From Bacteroidetes bacterium GWF2_41_31 (GTDB taxonomy: Bacteria > Bacteroidota > Bacteroidia > Bacteroidales > F082), in assembly GCA_001769215.1 (NCBI GenBank), contig MEOL01000037.1, positions 1-64,000 of the forward strand: a stretch of DNA of 64,000 bases, read 5' to 3'. Below are positions 17,073 through 26,236 of the stretch, one piece after another. The translations under genes and the position numbers were made by a program. Position 1 is the first letter of the stretch; every line of letters begins with the position of its first letter. The notes below the pieces were generated by a model. It was not told the DNA's origin. It did no database searches and saw nothing but the letters and a program-made list of their open reading frames with translations.

Positions 17073-17930
17073 TTAGTTAATCCTGTATTTTCGTTCGGAA
17101 ATTTTTTCAAATTTTAATCCGAATGGTTTACAAAGCAAATTAAGAACCTCATCAACCTCTCTTTTCCCTTGAAAATGACCGGTATAAATTAAATCCGGGG
17201 AAACGGTTGTTTCAATTTCAATATTATATTGCCTTTCAACCTCACCAAAAACATGGATTAAGGGAACGGAAGTAAAACTAAATATATTGTCTATCCAGTC
17301 GGTGGCTTTAAGCTTGTTGCTGAACTTACTAACATTGATCTTCCCATCAGGCAGGATTTCAGCCGAGAAGGAAGGCAACAGCATGGCTTCCTCATTGCCG
17401 GGAGAAACCACTTTTACCTTGCCTGTTACACAGTTCACCCGGTAGGTTCCATTACGGGAAAAAATATTGAAGGTGGTTCCCATTACAATGGTTTTCCCTA
17501 TTGCAGATTGCACCTGAAAAACACTTCCCTGTTGGACATCGAAAAAAGCTTCTCCCTCAAAGTTTATTTTACGACTGAATCGCCACCAATAGGGATGATA
17601 GGTAAAGCCGGATTGTACATTCAGGCTGACTTTGGATCCATCAGGAAGATTATAAACCAGGTGCTCTCCTTTTTGACTTTGGATTTTCACCGTGTAAAAT
17701 TTCATTACCGACAGCACACCAAACAAAACCAGGAGCATGGCAGCAACGTACATCCAGGGACGCATAAATATCTGGCTTCGCTTTGTCACCTTATTGTCAT
17801 CCAGTTGTTTGGAAAGCTGCTCCCACACCTCTTTGGCGGACTTGTTATAGGGAACTTCCACTTTGTTGAAAAAGTCTTCAAAGTTGCTATCGTCTAGCCT
17901 ATGGTCAATATGTAGATTATTATCATTCAA
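17073..17930 (-). CDS. FecR-type anti-sigma factor
   Basis: A 285-residue inner-membrane anti-sigma factor. The cytoplasmic N-terminus is followed by one transmembrane helix (about 57-76, PWMYVAAMLLVLFGVLSV) and a periplasmic FecR domain (about 95-190: YNLPDGSKVSLNVQSGF, FEGEAFFDVQ), and then a C-terminal DUF4974-like part (HVFGEVERQYNIEIE). It likely holds the ECF sigma factor until the TonB receptor binds ligand. The start is a TTG at 17928-17930 that overlaps the sigma stop (TTGA), which indicates translational coupling; no in-frame ATG exists near the N-terminus. Confidence 0.93.
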   Translation of the reverse strand: MNDNNLHIDHRLDDSNFEDFFNKVEVPYNKSAKEVWEQLSKQLDDNKVTKRSQIFMRPWMYVAAMLLVLFGVLSVMKFYTVKIQSQKGEHLVYNLPDGSKVSLNVQSGFTYHPYWWRFSRKINFEGEAFFDVQQGSVFQVQSAIGKTIVMGTTFNIFSRNGTYRVNCVTGKVKVVSPGNEEAMLLPSFSAEILPDGKINVSKFSNKLKATDWIDNIFSFTSVPLIHVFGEVERQYNIEIETTVSPDLIYTGHFQGKREVDEVLNLLCKPFGLKFEKISERKYRIN

Positions 17931-18412
17931 TTATTTAAATTTTTTCTAATAAATTCAATGGCCAGTTTCATTCGTTTTTCAACGGCTTTAACACTTAAGC
18001 CAAGCCGTTCGGCCATTTCATGGTATTTTAGTTCATCAATCCGATGCATCAGGAAAACAACCCTTTGTTTTTCAGGCATCAGACGTAACACATTGTTGTA
18101 ACTTTTCTGCAATTCCTCAAATTGCATGATTTCCTCAGGATTTTGTTGCACAGATTCGGATTTGACCTGTAGGTGGTAATTCAGCCTGGTCTTCTGTTTT
18201 CTGTAATGACTGATGAATAAATCACCCGATATTTTATACAGTAACCCTTTTACATTGTTGCTTTTAAACGAGTCTTGTTTCTCCCAGAGTTTTAAAAAAG
18301 TTTCCTGCGCCACTTCAGTGGCCAGGTCAGTATTTCCGCACCGGTAATAGATATAGTTTCTCACGATATCGAAATTGTTGTCGAAAATAGATTTAAACTC
18401 TTCCCGTGTCAA
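17927..18412 (-). CDS. ECF-family RNA polymerase sigma factor
   Basis: A 161-residue sigma-70 family ECF factor. Region 2 (about 5-75) includes YIYYRCGNTDLATEVAQETFLKLWE, and region 4 (about 100-155) includes LRLMPEKQRVVFLMHRIDELKYHEMAERLGLSVKAVEKRM. The length is typical. With the FecR anti-sigma and the STN-type receptor downstream it forms a classic cell-surface signalling unit that probably activates its own operon. A lipoprotein gene lies 103 bp upstream on the same strand. Confidence 0.95.
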   Translation of the reverse strand: MTREEFKSIFDNNFDIVRNYIYYRCGNTDLATEVAQETFLKLWEKQDSFKSNNVKGLLYKISGDLFISHYRKQKTRLNYHLQVKSESVQQNPEEIMQFEELQKSYNNVLRLMPEKQRVVFLMHRIDELKYHEMAERLGLSVKAVEKRMKLAIEFIRKNLNN

Positions 18413-18515
18413 GATTTTCCTTTATGGTAAAAAGCAAAAATATGATTAAAATCGGAGTGGACAAATGGCAAATTAAGTTGATGCCATTTGTCCACTTGTC
18501 CGTAACTGAAACTAT

Positions 18516-19346
18516 TTAAGGCAAATAAATAGTAAATACCTGTCCGTTGATTGTAACGGTGGCAATGTTATCGCACTCACCATCGCCATAGTCAAGTATT
18601 CTTACTGGTCTTTCACCAGGAGTAATTTCGAGAATTCCCGAAACAAAATGTCTGCATCCAAGTTCTTTTCTTAGCGGGGTGATGGTGGTTCTTTGCCAGG
18701 TTTCGCCATTGGCTCTGATTCCGCTTGAAGTACCTGAAATCAAATACACATCATCCCAAAGCGTAAATGTCCTAAGTCCTTCCACCCATTCTCTGATCAG
18801 GGATGAGTTCCAGCTGACAGTACCCCCCTCATTGGCAAGAAATATAACACCCACCACTTCAATTTGATAATACATGTGATTGGCTTCGTTGAATCCCATG
18901 TTGGTGACCACTTTGGTACCTTCAACTTTATTGTCATCGACATAATAGTCATCAAAGCCATGGGTGATCACTGTGCCAGGATGCCTGTAGCGGCCTGTGA
19001 AACTGACGATGATTTTACCCCTGCGGTAGCGGCCATCATTGCACAGGCAGTTTTCTGTACCGAAATCAATGATCAGGGCATGGGGGACAGAAACGGTATC
19101 GAGCGAGATTTCAACACAATCGCCAAGAAACAATCGCCTTACATCAGTCGACTTCAAAGTACCTGATTTTTCGGAATAAGCTTCATCGGCTATATTGCTT
19201 ACGTTGTCGTAAATTCTTTCGGCAAGGGCATCATCAATGGATGAAGAAGTTTCGTTGACGGTGTTTTGGTTTTTTTTGCAGGAGGCAAAAACAAAGGCAA
19301 GGCTTACCACCATGAGCAATCCAATTAGGAAATTGATTTTTTTCAT
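18516..19346 (-). CDS. Lipoprotein of unknown function
   Basis: A 276-residue protein with a lipoprotein signal (LMVVSLAFVFASCKKNQ, Cys23). The mature part is beta-rich and contains two near-identical notions of strand blocks, FGTENCLCNDGRYRRGKIIVSFTGRY and the C-terminal LDYGDGECDNIATVTINGQ, each with a conserved Cys pair. I do not recognise an enzymatic domain. This type of predicted lipoprotein occurs in Bacteroidota without known function. It is on the same strand as the ECF/FecR/TonB genes, 103 bp upstream of the sigma gene, so it may belong to the same regulon, but no direct link is visible. Confidence 0.75.
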   Translation of the reverse strand: MKKINFLIGLLMVVSLAFVFASCKKNQNTVNETSSSIDDALAERIYDNVSNIADEAYSEKSGTLKSTDVRRLFLGDCVEISLDTVSVPHALIIDFGTENCLCNDGRYRRGKIIVSFTGRYRHPGTVITHGFDDYYVDDNKVEGTKVVTNMGFNEANHMYYQIEVVGVIFLANEGGTVSWNSSLIREWVEGLRTFTLWDDVYLISGTSSGIRANGETWQRTTITPLRKELGCRHFVSGILEITPGERPVRILDYGDGECDNIATVTINGQVFTIYLP

Positions 19347-19437
19347 CTTTTTATTTTTTTAATGTGTTTTCAAAATACTAACCGCATGAAGGAAGTTTTA
19401 CCCTACTCTTTTTTCTACCTGCTTACCGAGGGCTGGT

Positions 19438-19520
19438 ATCCCTTAAAGGGGACTTTTTCACCCCTAATCCCCTATAGGGGACTTTTTCACCCCTAATCCT
19501 CTAGCGGGGACTTTCAATCA
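19438..19520. repeat. Three tandem CCCCTAATCCCCTATAGGGGACTTT units at DUF559 3' end
   Basis: Three roughly 29 bp units start at about 19438, 19461 and 19490, each with a CCCCTATAGGGG-type palindrome followed by ACTTTTTCA. The last unit runs into the DUF559 gene and supplies its stop codon. Confidence 0.85.
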
Positions 19521-19908
19521 AATCTTTTCTTTCAAGGCAAATCACTTTAATTTGATTGATTACATTATCAATATCCTTATCAACCTCATCATTGGTATAA
19601 CGAACCACCTTTATTCCCATCTCAATTAATACTGCTTCTCGTTCAATATCATATTCTTTTTGGTCAAATAATATATGGTAACCACCATCTACTTCAATGA
19701 CGAGCTTTATAGGATGACAATAAAAATCAGCGATGTACGTGTCTATCGGATGCTGTGGTCTGAATCGCAATCCCAAAATCTGCTTTCCTTTCAGATGGTT
19801 CCACAATTTTTGCTCGGATGAGGTCATATGCTTTCTCAATATTTTTGCATTCTCAAAAATATGAGGTTTCGCATTGTAAAACATTGAAACATTATTCCCT
19901 ATGCTCAT
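19501..19908 (-). CDS. DUF559 (Vsr-like) endonuclease-domain protein
   Basis: A 135-residue DUF559 protein. The core AKILRKHMTSSEQKLWNHLKGKQILGLRFRPQHPIDTYIADFYC followed by KLVIEVDGG and IKVVRYTNDEV is the family signature and resembles the PD-(D/E)XK fold of Vsr mismatch endonucleases (Asp in IADF, Glu/Asp in VIEVDGG). Activity is unproven. The last residues (ESPR) and the TAG stop come from the palindromic repeat at 19490-19520, and two more long repeats lie upstream. Standing alone between repeat clusters and the sugar gene rfbB, it looks like a small accessory or mobile gene rather than part of an operon. Confidence 0.88.
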   Translation of the reverse strand: MSIGNNVSMFYNAKPHIFENAKILRKHMTSSEQKLWNHLKGKQILGLRFRPQHPIDTYIADFYCHPIKLVIEVDGGYHILFDQKEYDIEREAVLIEMGIKVVRYTNDEVDKDIDNVINQIKVICLERKDLIESPR

Positions 19909-19952
19909 AAGTATTAGAATTATAAGCTACTTCACTAAACAATTGGCCTCGA

Positions 19953-20090
19953 ACCCCTCCCCTAAATCCCCTAAAGGGGACTTTTGGATTTATCTTTTTG
20001 ATAAGCATTATTGTTTTTACAGGATACGTTATCAACCATTACTTTCATGGATCCGACAATCCAAATCCCCTTCAGGGGTTTGGGGTGACG
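19953..20090. repeat. Hairpin element A upstream of DUF559 gene
   Basis: The left end CCCCTAAATCCCCTAAAGGGGACTTTTGGATT is complementary to the right end AATCCAAATCCCCTTCAGGGGTTTGGGG with an A/T-rich centre of about 65 bp. Each end also has its own CCCCTxxAGGGG palindrome. Very similar in layout to element B. Confidence 0.82.
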
Positions 20091-20150
20091 ACTTACTGCA
20101 AATCAGAACCTAGCAAATATAGAAAAACAAAACCACAAATTGAGCTTTTT

Positions 20151-20284
20151 ACCCCTACTCCCCTATAGGGGACTTTTGGATTTTTTTTATTGATTAAATT
20201 TATTGTGTTTCACAAACAACTTTTCTACTATTAGTTTTATTGAAACAACAATCCAAAGCCCCTTCAGGGGTTTGGGGTGGACGC
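20151..20284. repeat. Hairpin element B between element A and rfbB
   Basis: ACCCCTACTCCCCTATAGGGGACTTTTGGATT at the left and CAATCCAAAGCCCCTTCAGGGGTTTGGGG at the right are complementary. Its length and ends match element A while the centre differs. It stops 4 nt before the rfbB stop codon. Elements A and B fill the 380 bp DUF559-rfbB gap, and nothing else is visible there. Confidence 0.82.
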
Positions 20285-20288
20285 CCCC

Positions 20289-21341
20289 TTACCGATCCTT
20301 ATACATCTTTTCATAGTACTTCTGATAAGTACCCGAGGTTACATTTTTAAGCCATTCTTCATTTTGCATATACCAGTCGATGGTTTTTTCGATGCCTTCT
20401 TCAAACTGAAGTGAGGGTTTCCAACCCAATTCGTTTTGTAACTTGGTGCTGTCGATGGCATAGCGCAAATCGTGACCGGCACGGTCAGTAACGTAAGCTA
20501 TCAATTTTTCGCTGGTTCCGGGTTCACGGCCCAGTTTTTTGTCCATCACTTTGCACATCACCTTGATCAGGTCGATGTTTTTCCATTCGTTATGACCTCC
20601 GATGTTAAAGGTTTCGCCGTTGGCTCCCTGATGATAAATCACATCAATAGCGGTGGCATGGTCTTCCACATAAAGCCAGTCGCGTACATTTTCGCCTTTG
20701 CCATACACAGGCAAGGGTTTGTTGTTGCGGATGTTATTCAAAAACAAGGGAATCAGCTTTTCGGGAAACTGGTTGGGCCCGTAATTGTTGGAGCAGTTGG
20801 AAATGATAACCGGCAAACCATAGGTATCCTGATAAGCCCTCACGAAGTGGTCGGAGCTGGCTTTGGAAGCCGAATACGGGCTATGGGGATCGTAGGCAGT
20901 ATCTTCATAAAAAAAGCCTTCATCGCCCAGTGAACCATACACTTCATCGGTGGAAACATGATAAAACCGCTTGCCGGAATAGTTTCCCTTCCAAATGGCA
21001 TTGGCTGCATTCAGCAGGTTCACTGTGCCAATCACATTGGTCATGACGAATTCCATTGGATTTTCGATAGAACGGTCCACATGCGACTCGGCAGCCAGGT
21101 GGATAACGCCATCAAACTGATGCTTCTTAAACAAATCCAGAATGAATTCGCCATTGACGATGTCACCCAAAACAAATGTATAATTGGGTTTTTTGTCGAT
21201 GTCTTTCAGGTTTTCGAGGTTGCCGGCATAAGTCAACTTATCAAGGTTGAAAATATGGTAATCAGGATATTTGTTAACAAACAGGCGGGCTACATGCGAG
21301 CCTATAAATCCGGCAGCACCGGTAATCAATATTTTTTTCAT
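20289..21341 (-). CDS. rfbB: dTDP-glucose 4,6-dehydratase
   Basis: A 350-residue extended short-chain dehydrogenase. It has the NAD-binding TGAAGFIGSHVAR, the STDEVYGSL block with catalytic Thr/Asp/Glu, and YSASKASSD with the catalytic Tyr and Lys. It converts dTDP-glucose to dTDP-4-keto-6-deoxyglucose for rhamnose-type sugars in surface polysaccharide. I use ATG 21339-21341 (MKKILITGAAG) because the upstream in-frame stretch to 21410 overlaps galE and is not family sequence. The galE stop lies 20 nt upstream on the same strand, so the two are co-transcribed. rfbA, rfbC and rfbD are not in this window. Confidence 0.96.
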   Translation of the reverse strand: MKKILITGAAGFIGSHVARLFVNKYPDYHIFNLDKLTYAGNLENLKDIDKKPNYTFVLGDIVNGEFILDLFKKHQFDGVIHLAAESHVDRSIENPMEFVMTNVIGTVNLLNAANAIWKGNYSGKRFYHVSTDEVYGSLGDEGFFYEDTAYDPHSPYSASKASSDHFVRAYQDTYGLPVIISNCSNNYGPNQFPEKLIPLFLNNIRNNKPLPVYGKGENVRDWLYVEDHATAIDVIYHQGANGETFNIGGHNEWKNIDLIKVMCKVMDKKLGREPGTSEKLIAYVTDRAGHDLRYAIDSTKLQNELGWKPSLQFEEGIEKTIDWYMQNEEWLKNVTSGTYQKYYEKMYKDR

Positions 21342-21361
21342 GTGTACTATTTTTCGGGTTA

Positions 21362-22393
21362 TTATTCGGGTTTGATGGTCTTCCCACGAAAGGCCTGCTC
21401 CCACTTCCATGCTGAATCCACCATTTCTTCTAAGTTACTTTCTGCTTTCCAGCCAAGTTCCCGGTTCGAAAAGTCAGGGTTGGCCCACACTTTTTCAATA
21501 TCTCCTTCACGGCGGGCTACAATTTTATAATTCAGCTTAAGACCTGAGACTTTTTCAAAAGCGTTGATTACATCCAGTACGGAGTAGCCAATGCCTGTTC
21601 CCAGGTTAAAAATTTCCAATGGTTTTTTCATTTTATGGTTTACCATCCGGTCGATGGCCACCACATGAGCTTTGGCCAGATCCACCACATGAATATAATC
21701 GCGTACCGCCGTTCCATCGTGGGTGTTATAATCTTCACCAAACACACTTAACTGCTGACGTAAACCAATGGCTGTCTGGGTAATAAAAGGAACTAAATTA
21801 TTTGGAACGCCGATCGGGAGTTCACCAATCAGTGCACTTTCATGGGCACCAATAGGATTAAAGTAGCGTAAAGCAATGGCATGAATATCAGTTACTTTTA
21901 CAGTATCTGTAATGATTTCTTCTGAAATTTGTTTGGTGTTTCCATAAGGCGATTCGGCCTTTTGAATAGGTGCTTTCTCAGAAACTGGCAACTCTTCCGG
22001 CTGACCGTAAACTGTACAGGAAGAAGAAAACACAAAGTTGGGAATGTTGTTTTCTTTCATCGCCTCCAGAATATTGACCAGCGAATCAAGGTTGTTGCGA
22101 TAATACTTCAATGGAAATTGCACCGATTCGCCCACCGCTTTGAACGCCGCAAAATGGATGATTCCCTTCAGATCGTTGTGACGTTTGAAAAAATCGGCAG
22201 TTTTTTCCCTGTCCACCAGATCAAACACCTCCAGTGTGGGTCTTGTTCCGGTGATTTTTTCAATTGAATCTACAATTTTAGCATCCGAATTGGAGAGGTT
22301 ATCCACAATAACCACCTGATACCCCCTGTTTTGAAGTTCTACAACGGTATGAGAGCCAATAAATCCCGTGCCGCCGGTAACCAATATTTTCAT
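21362..22393 (-). CDS. galE: UDP-glucose 4-epimerase
   Basis: A 343-residue NAD-dependent epimerase interconverting UDP-glucose and UDP-galactose. TGGTGFIGSHT (6-16) is the nucleotide-binding loop, FSSSCTVYG the Ser/Thr catalytic block, and YGNTK the Tyr-x3-Lys pair. RYFNPIGAHESALIGE and the AVRDYIHVVDLAKAH block are specific to GalE. It lies directly upstream of rfbB and divergent from mfd, so this is a two-gene nucleotide-sugar operon feeding polysaccharide synthesis. Confidence 0.96.
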   Translation of the reverse strand: MKILVTGGTGFIGSHTVVELQNRGYQVVIVDNLSNSDAKIVDSIEKITGTRPTLEVFDLVDREKTADFFKRHNDLKGIIHFAAFKAVGESVQFPLKYYRNNLDSLVNILEAMKENNIPNFVFSSSCTVYGQPEELPVSEKAPIQKAESPYGNTKQISEEIITDTVKVTDIHAIALRYFNPIGAHESALIGELPIGVPNNLVPFITQTAIGLRQQLSVFGEDYNTHDGTAVRDYIHVVDLAKAHVVAIDRMVNHKMKKPLEIFNLGTGIGYSVLDVINAFEKVSGLKLNYKIVARREGDIEKVWANPDFSNRELGWKAESNLEEMVDSAWKWEQAFRGKTIKPE

Positions 22394-22601
22394 GTGCTTT
22401 AGGCTTATGTGAAATTAAATCGTGTTAAGCAAAAATAGGTTTTTATTGATGAATTAAAAATCAATAGTTTCAAAATCTACCATTAATGTACAAAAACAAA
22501 CTACAGCCTTCTTTATTGCAGGAACGTACAAATACTTTTTGAAGTACTTTAAGATTGGATTAAAAGGTTGCTTTAAAACAATTCGCTTACCCCACTTTTT
22601 C

Positions 22602-22609
22602 TACCTTTG
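22602..22609 (+). promoter_or_regulatory. -7 box of mfd
   Basis: TACCTTTG, 17 nt before the mfd ATG, fits TAnnTTTG. Confidence 0.45.
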
Positions 22610-22626
22610 CGCCCAATTACAATTTC

Positions 22627-25600
22627 ATGAAGTCGGTTAATTTATCAGCTCAGTTTGCGCACCATCCATCGGTGGAAGCACTTTATAACCAGATTGGGCA
22701 AACCCAGGTACATGTTCAACTTTCGGGGATCAGCGGTTCCGGGATTGCCTTTGTTATTGCCGGAATTTTTGAACATAGTGGCAAACAGCAACATGTTTTC
22801 GTGGTTCCCAACAAAGAGCAGGCTGCTTACTTTTACAACGACCTGGAGCGGCTTCTCAGCGACAGCGATACCGACTACAACCTGAAAAAAGTACTTTTCT
22901 ATCCTACTTCGTACAAACGTCCATACGAGCCCGAAAACACCGATGCTTCTTACCAGCTTTCGCGGACCGAGGTGCTGAAACGGTTTATGAACGACGACCG
23001 AAAAACCATCGTGGTAACGTATCCAGAGGCATTGGCCGAAAAGGTGATTACCAAACGGTATCTTGCTAAAAACCTGATGAAACTAAAACAGGGAGAGGAA
23101 GTTTCGCTGGACTTTCTGGTTGACCTGCTCAGTGAATTTGCCTTTGAAGCAGTTGATTTTGTTGCCGAACCAGGGCAATTTGCCATCCGTGGAGGAATTG
23201 TGGATGTGTTTTCTTTTTCAAACGACCATCCTTATCGCATTGAGTTTTTTGGCGATGAAGTGGAATCCATTCGTACCTTCGACCCGGCCACCCAGTTATC
23301 ACTTCAAAACCTGCAACGCATCACCCTGCTGCCCAATGTGCAGGACCGCATGATCAAGGAAGAAAGGGTCGATTTTCTGGATTATGTTCCGGCCAATACC
23401 CTTTTTTGGTTTGATGACATTGAACTCACACATAAGCGGATAGAAGAAGAATTTCAAAAAGCCATCACCTCTTTCGACCGTCTTGAAGATAAGGAAAACA
23501 AACCCGATCCTGTGCATCTTTTTGTGGATGGACAGCATTTTATGCAACAAATTACTTCTGTAACCACCATACAATATAATGGTGCTGATCGGTTTAACGA
23601 TTCACAAGGATTTGCATTTCATCAAAAGCCACAACCCTCGTTTAACAAGAATTTTAATTTGCTTATCGAAAACCTGCACCAACAGCACGAGGAAGGTTTT
23701 CAGAGCTTGATTTTTTCTGACAATCCAAAACAAACCGAACGTCTTTACAGCATTTTTGAAGATTTGCAAGCCCACAAACGGGAAGAAGAAAGGGTTCGGT
23801 TTACCGCAGTAAACCATAGCATCAGCCAGGGATTTATTGATGAAGACCTGAAAATCCTGTATTATACCGACCACCAGCTTTTCGATCGTTATCACCGGTT
23901 TAAACTCCGCGAAGGCTTTGGCAGGAAAGAATCCATCACCCTAAAGGAACTCTACGACCTCACCCCGGGTGATTTTGTCACCCATATCGACCATGGCGTA
24001 GGCCGTTTCGACGGACTTCAGATGATCGACAACAACGGCAAAAAACAGGAAGCCATCCGGCTGATTTACAAAAACAACGACCTGCTTTATGTGAGCATCC
24101 ACTCGTTGCACCGCATTTCAAAATATATTGGAAAAGACGGCACTCCGCCAACCCTGAACAAACTGGGTTCGGCCACCTGGAGCAACCTGAAAAACAAGAC
24201 CAAGAAAAAAGTTAAAGACATCGCCCGCGATCTGATCAAACTTTACGCCCAGCGTAAGTCGGAGAGCGGTTTTCAGTTTGCGCCAGATACCTATCTTCAG
24301 AATGAATTGGAGGCTTCGTTTATTTATGAAGATACGCCCGACCAGATAAAAGCCACCGTTGATTTCAAAAAAGACATGGAGGCCTCCTACCCCATGGACA
24401 GATTGGTTTGTGGTGATGTGGGCTTTGGCAAAACGGAAATTGCTGTCCGTGCGGCCTTTAAGGCCGTCACCGACAGCAAACAGGTGGCTGTGCTGGTTCC
24501 TACCACCATTCTGGCTTTACAACATTTCAAAACCTTTGGCGACAGGCTAAAAGATTTTCCCGTTACGGTAGACTACATCAACCGGTTTAAAAGCGCCAAA
24601 GAGCAAAAGGAAACCCTCGACAGACTGCATGAAGGAAAAATTGATATCCTCATCGGCACCCACCGGATTTTAAGCAAAGACATTGAATTTAAGAACCTGG
24701 GCCTGTTCATTGTGGATGAAGAACAGAAATTCGGCGTGGCAGCCAAGGAAAAACTCCGCCAGAAGAGTGTTAATGTGGATACGCTGACGCTGACCGCCAC
24801 GCCCATCCCCAGAACCTTACAGTTTTCACTGATGGGAGCCCGCGATTTAAGCATCATCAACACCCCCCCGCCCAACCGGTATCCCGTTCATACTGAAATC
24901 AGGTCGTTTGGCGAAGAGGTGATTTCCGATGCCATCAACTACGAAGTTTCGCGTGGCGGTCAGGTGTTTTTTGTACACAACCGGGTGAACAACATCCTGG
25001 ATGTATACGAAATGCTGCATAAATTTATCCCCGGTGTGCGCATCGCCGTTGCCCACGGACAAATGGAAGGCTCAAAGCTGGAGCGCATTATGCTCGACTT
25101 TATTGATGGAGAATATGATGTATTGCTGTCGACCACTATCATCGAATCGGGTCTCGACATCAGCAACGCCAACACCATCATCATCAACGATGCACAAAAC
25201 TACGGATTGAGCGACCTGCACCAGCTTCGTGGTCGTGTTGGACGAAGCAATAAGAAAGCATTCTGTTATCTGTTGGCACCACCTGTGGCATCGCTCACGC
25301 AGGAAGCACGCAAACGTTTAAAGGCCCTGGAGGAACATTCGGACCTGGGAAGCGGGTTCGGCATTGCCATGCGGGATTTGGACATCCGTGGAGCAGGAAA
25401 CATCCTGGGGGGCGAACAAAGCGGATTTATTTCCGACATCGGTTATGAGATGTACCAGAAAATACTGGACGAAGCCATGCAGGAACTTAAAGAAGCCGAG
25501 TTTGGCGAGATGTACGAGGATGAAATAACGACCAATAAACGGGTGCACGAATGTCAGATGGAAACCGACCTGGAAATTCTGATTCCGGACACCTACATCA

Positions 25601-26004
25601 CCAACATCACCGAAAGGTTAAGCATATACAAGGATCTGGACAGCCTGGAAAATGAAACCGATTTGATCAACTTTGGACAATCGCTTGTCGACCGGTTTGG
25701 TCCAATGCCACAACCTTTACACGACTTAATGGATTCGATGCGCTTGCGCTGGCTCGCCAAAAAGATTGGGTTTGTTAAGCTATACCTAAAAAACAACCGG
25801 ATGTCGGGGTATTTTACAGGCGCTCAGGATGCTCCATATTTTCAGTCGGAAGCCTTTGGAAAAGTATTGGGATTTTTAAAGGAAAACCCCAAAGCCTGTG
25901 TGATGAAGCAGGTGAAAGAAAGCTTAACACTTCGTTTTGAACATGTTGGCTCGGTTAAAAAAGCACTAGCTATTTTGTCTGACATCACCTTGGGTCGGGA
26001 ATAA
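22627..26004 (+). CDS. mfd: Transcription-repair coupling factor Mfd
   Basis: A 1125-residue SF2 translocase that removes stalled RNA polymerase and recruits UvrA. It has the UvrB-homology module (about 20-330), the RNA-polymerase-interacting CarD-like domain (LTPGDFVTHIDHGVGRFDG, near 447), the helicase core with Walker A GDVGFGKTEIAVR (near 597) and DEEQKFGV (near 697), TATPIPRTLQFSLMGARDLS, and RGRVGRSNKKAFCY, then a C-terminal TRCF domain. The full family length is retained. It is divergent from galE and has no downstream operon partner. Confidence 0.97.
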   Translation: MKSVNLSAQFAHHPSVEALYNQIGQTQVHVQLSGISGSGIAFVIAGIFEHSGKQQHVFVVPNKEQAAYFYNDLERLLSDSDTDYNLKKVLFYPTSYKRPYEPENTDASYQLSRTEVLKRFMNDDRKTIVVTYPEALAEKVITKRYLAKNLMKLKQGEEVSLDFLVDLLSEFAFEAVDFVAEPGQFAIRGGIVDVFSFSNDHPYRIEFFGDEVESIRTFDPATQLSLQNLQRITLLPNVQDRMIKEERVDFLDYVPANTLFWFDDIELTHKRIEEEFQKAITSFDRLEDKENKPDPVHLFVDGQHFMQQITSVTTIQYNGADRFNDSQGFAFHQKPQPSFNKNFNLLIENLHQQHEEGFQSLIFSDNPKQTERLYSIFEDLQAHKREEERVRFTAVNHSISQGFIDEDLKILYYTDHQLFDRYHRFKLREGFGRKESITLKELYDLTPGDFVTHIDHGVGRFDGLQMIDNNGKKQEAIRLIYKNNDLLYVSIHSLHRISKYIGKDGTPPTLNKLGSATWSNLKNKTKKKVKDIARDLIKLYAQRKSESGFQFAPDTYLQNELEASFIYEDTPDQIKATVDFKKDMEASYPMDRLVCGDVGFGKTEIAVRAAFKAVTDSKQVAVLVPTTILALQHFKTFGDRLKDFPVTVDYINRFKSAKEQKETLDRLHEGKIDILIGTHRILSKDIEFKNLGLFIVDEEQKFGVAAKEKLRQKSVNVDTLTLTATPIPRTLQFSLMGARDLSIINTPPPNRYPVHTEIRSFGEEVISDAINYEVSRGGQVFFVHNRVNNILDVYEMLHKFIPGVRIAVAHGQMEGSKLERIMLDFIDGEYDVLLSTTIIESGLDISNANTIIINDAQNYGLSDLHQLRGRVGRSNKKAFCYLLAPPVASLTQEARKRLKALEEHSDLGSGFGIAMRDLDIRGAGNILGGEQSGFISDIGYEMYQKILDEAMQELKEAEFGEMYEDEITTNKRVHECQMETDLEILIPDTYITNITERLSIYKDLDSLENETDLINFGQSLVDRFGPMPQPLHDLMDSMRLRWLAKKIGFVKLYLKNNRMSGYFTGAQDAPYFQSEAFGKVLGFLKENPKACVMKQVKESLTLRFEHVGSVKKALAILSDITLGRE

Positions 26005-26189
26005 GAGGCAGCACTGTTTCTCTCAGATGCTTTAACAATAAGTATTGAACAACCTTTTACCATACCTCTGAAAAAAATGTTATATTTACACCCCACTTTT
26101 TATTTGGAAGCTCTTAAAAACAGTGTTATTCAGAATGTTTACAAATATTAATAATCGGTAACATATCGCATTAAGTAACTATTTGTTGT

Positions 26190-26197
26190 TACTTTTG
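26190..26197 (+). promoter_or_regulatory. -7 box overlapped by TTGTTAC/GTAACAA inverted repeat
   Basis: TACTTTTG fits TAnnTTTG, 40 nt before the ATG of the lamin-tail gene. It is enclosed by TTGTTAC (26186-26192) and GTAACAA (26197-26203), a 7 bp inverted repeat that could be an operator or a 5' hairpin. Confidence 0.4.
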
Positions 26198-26236
26198 TAA
26201 CAAAATAAAAACACTAATTGATAATATATAAAAACC

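Noticed and set aside
19438-20284. CRISPR array
   Set aside because: The repeats are palindromic, unequal in length, and the intervals between them are not uniform spacers. No cas gene is near.
21342-21410. N-terminal extension of rfbB
   Set aside because: It precedes the MKKILITG start and would overlap galE.
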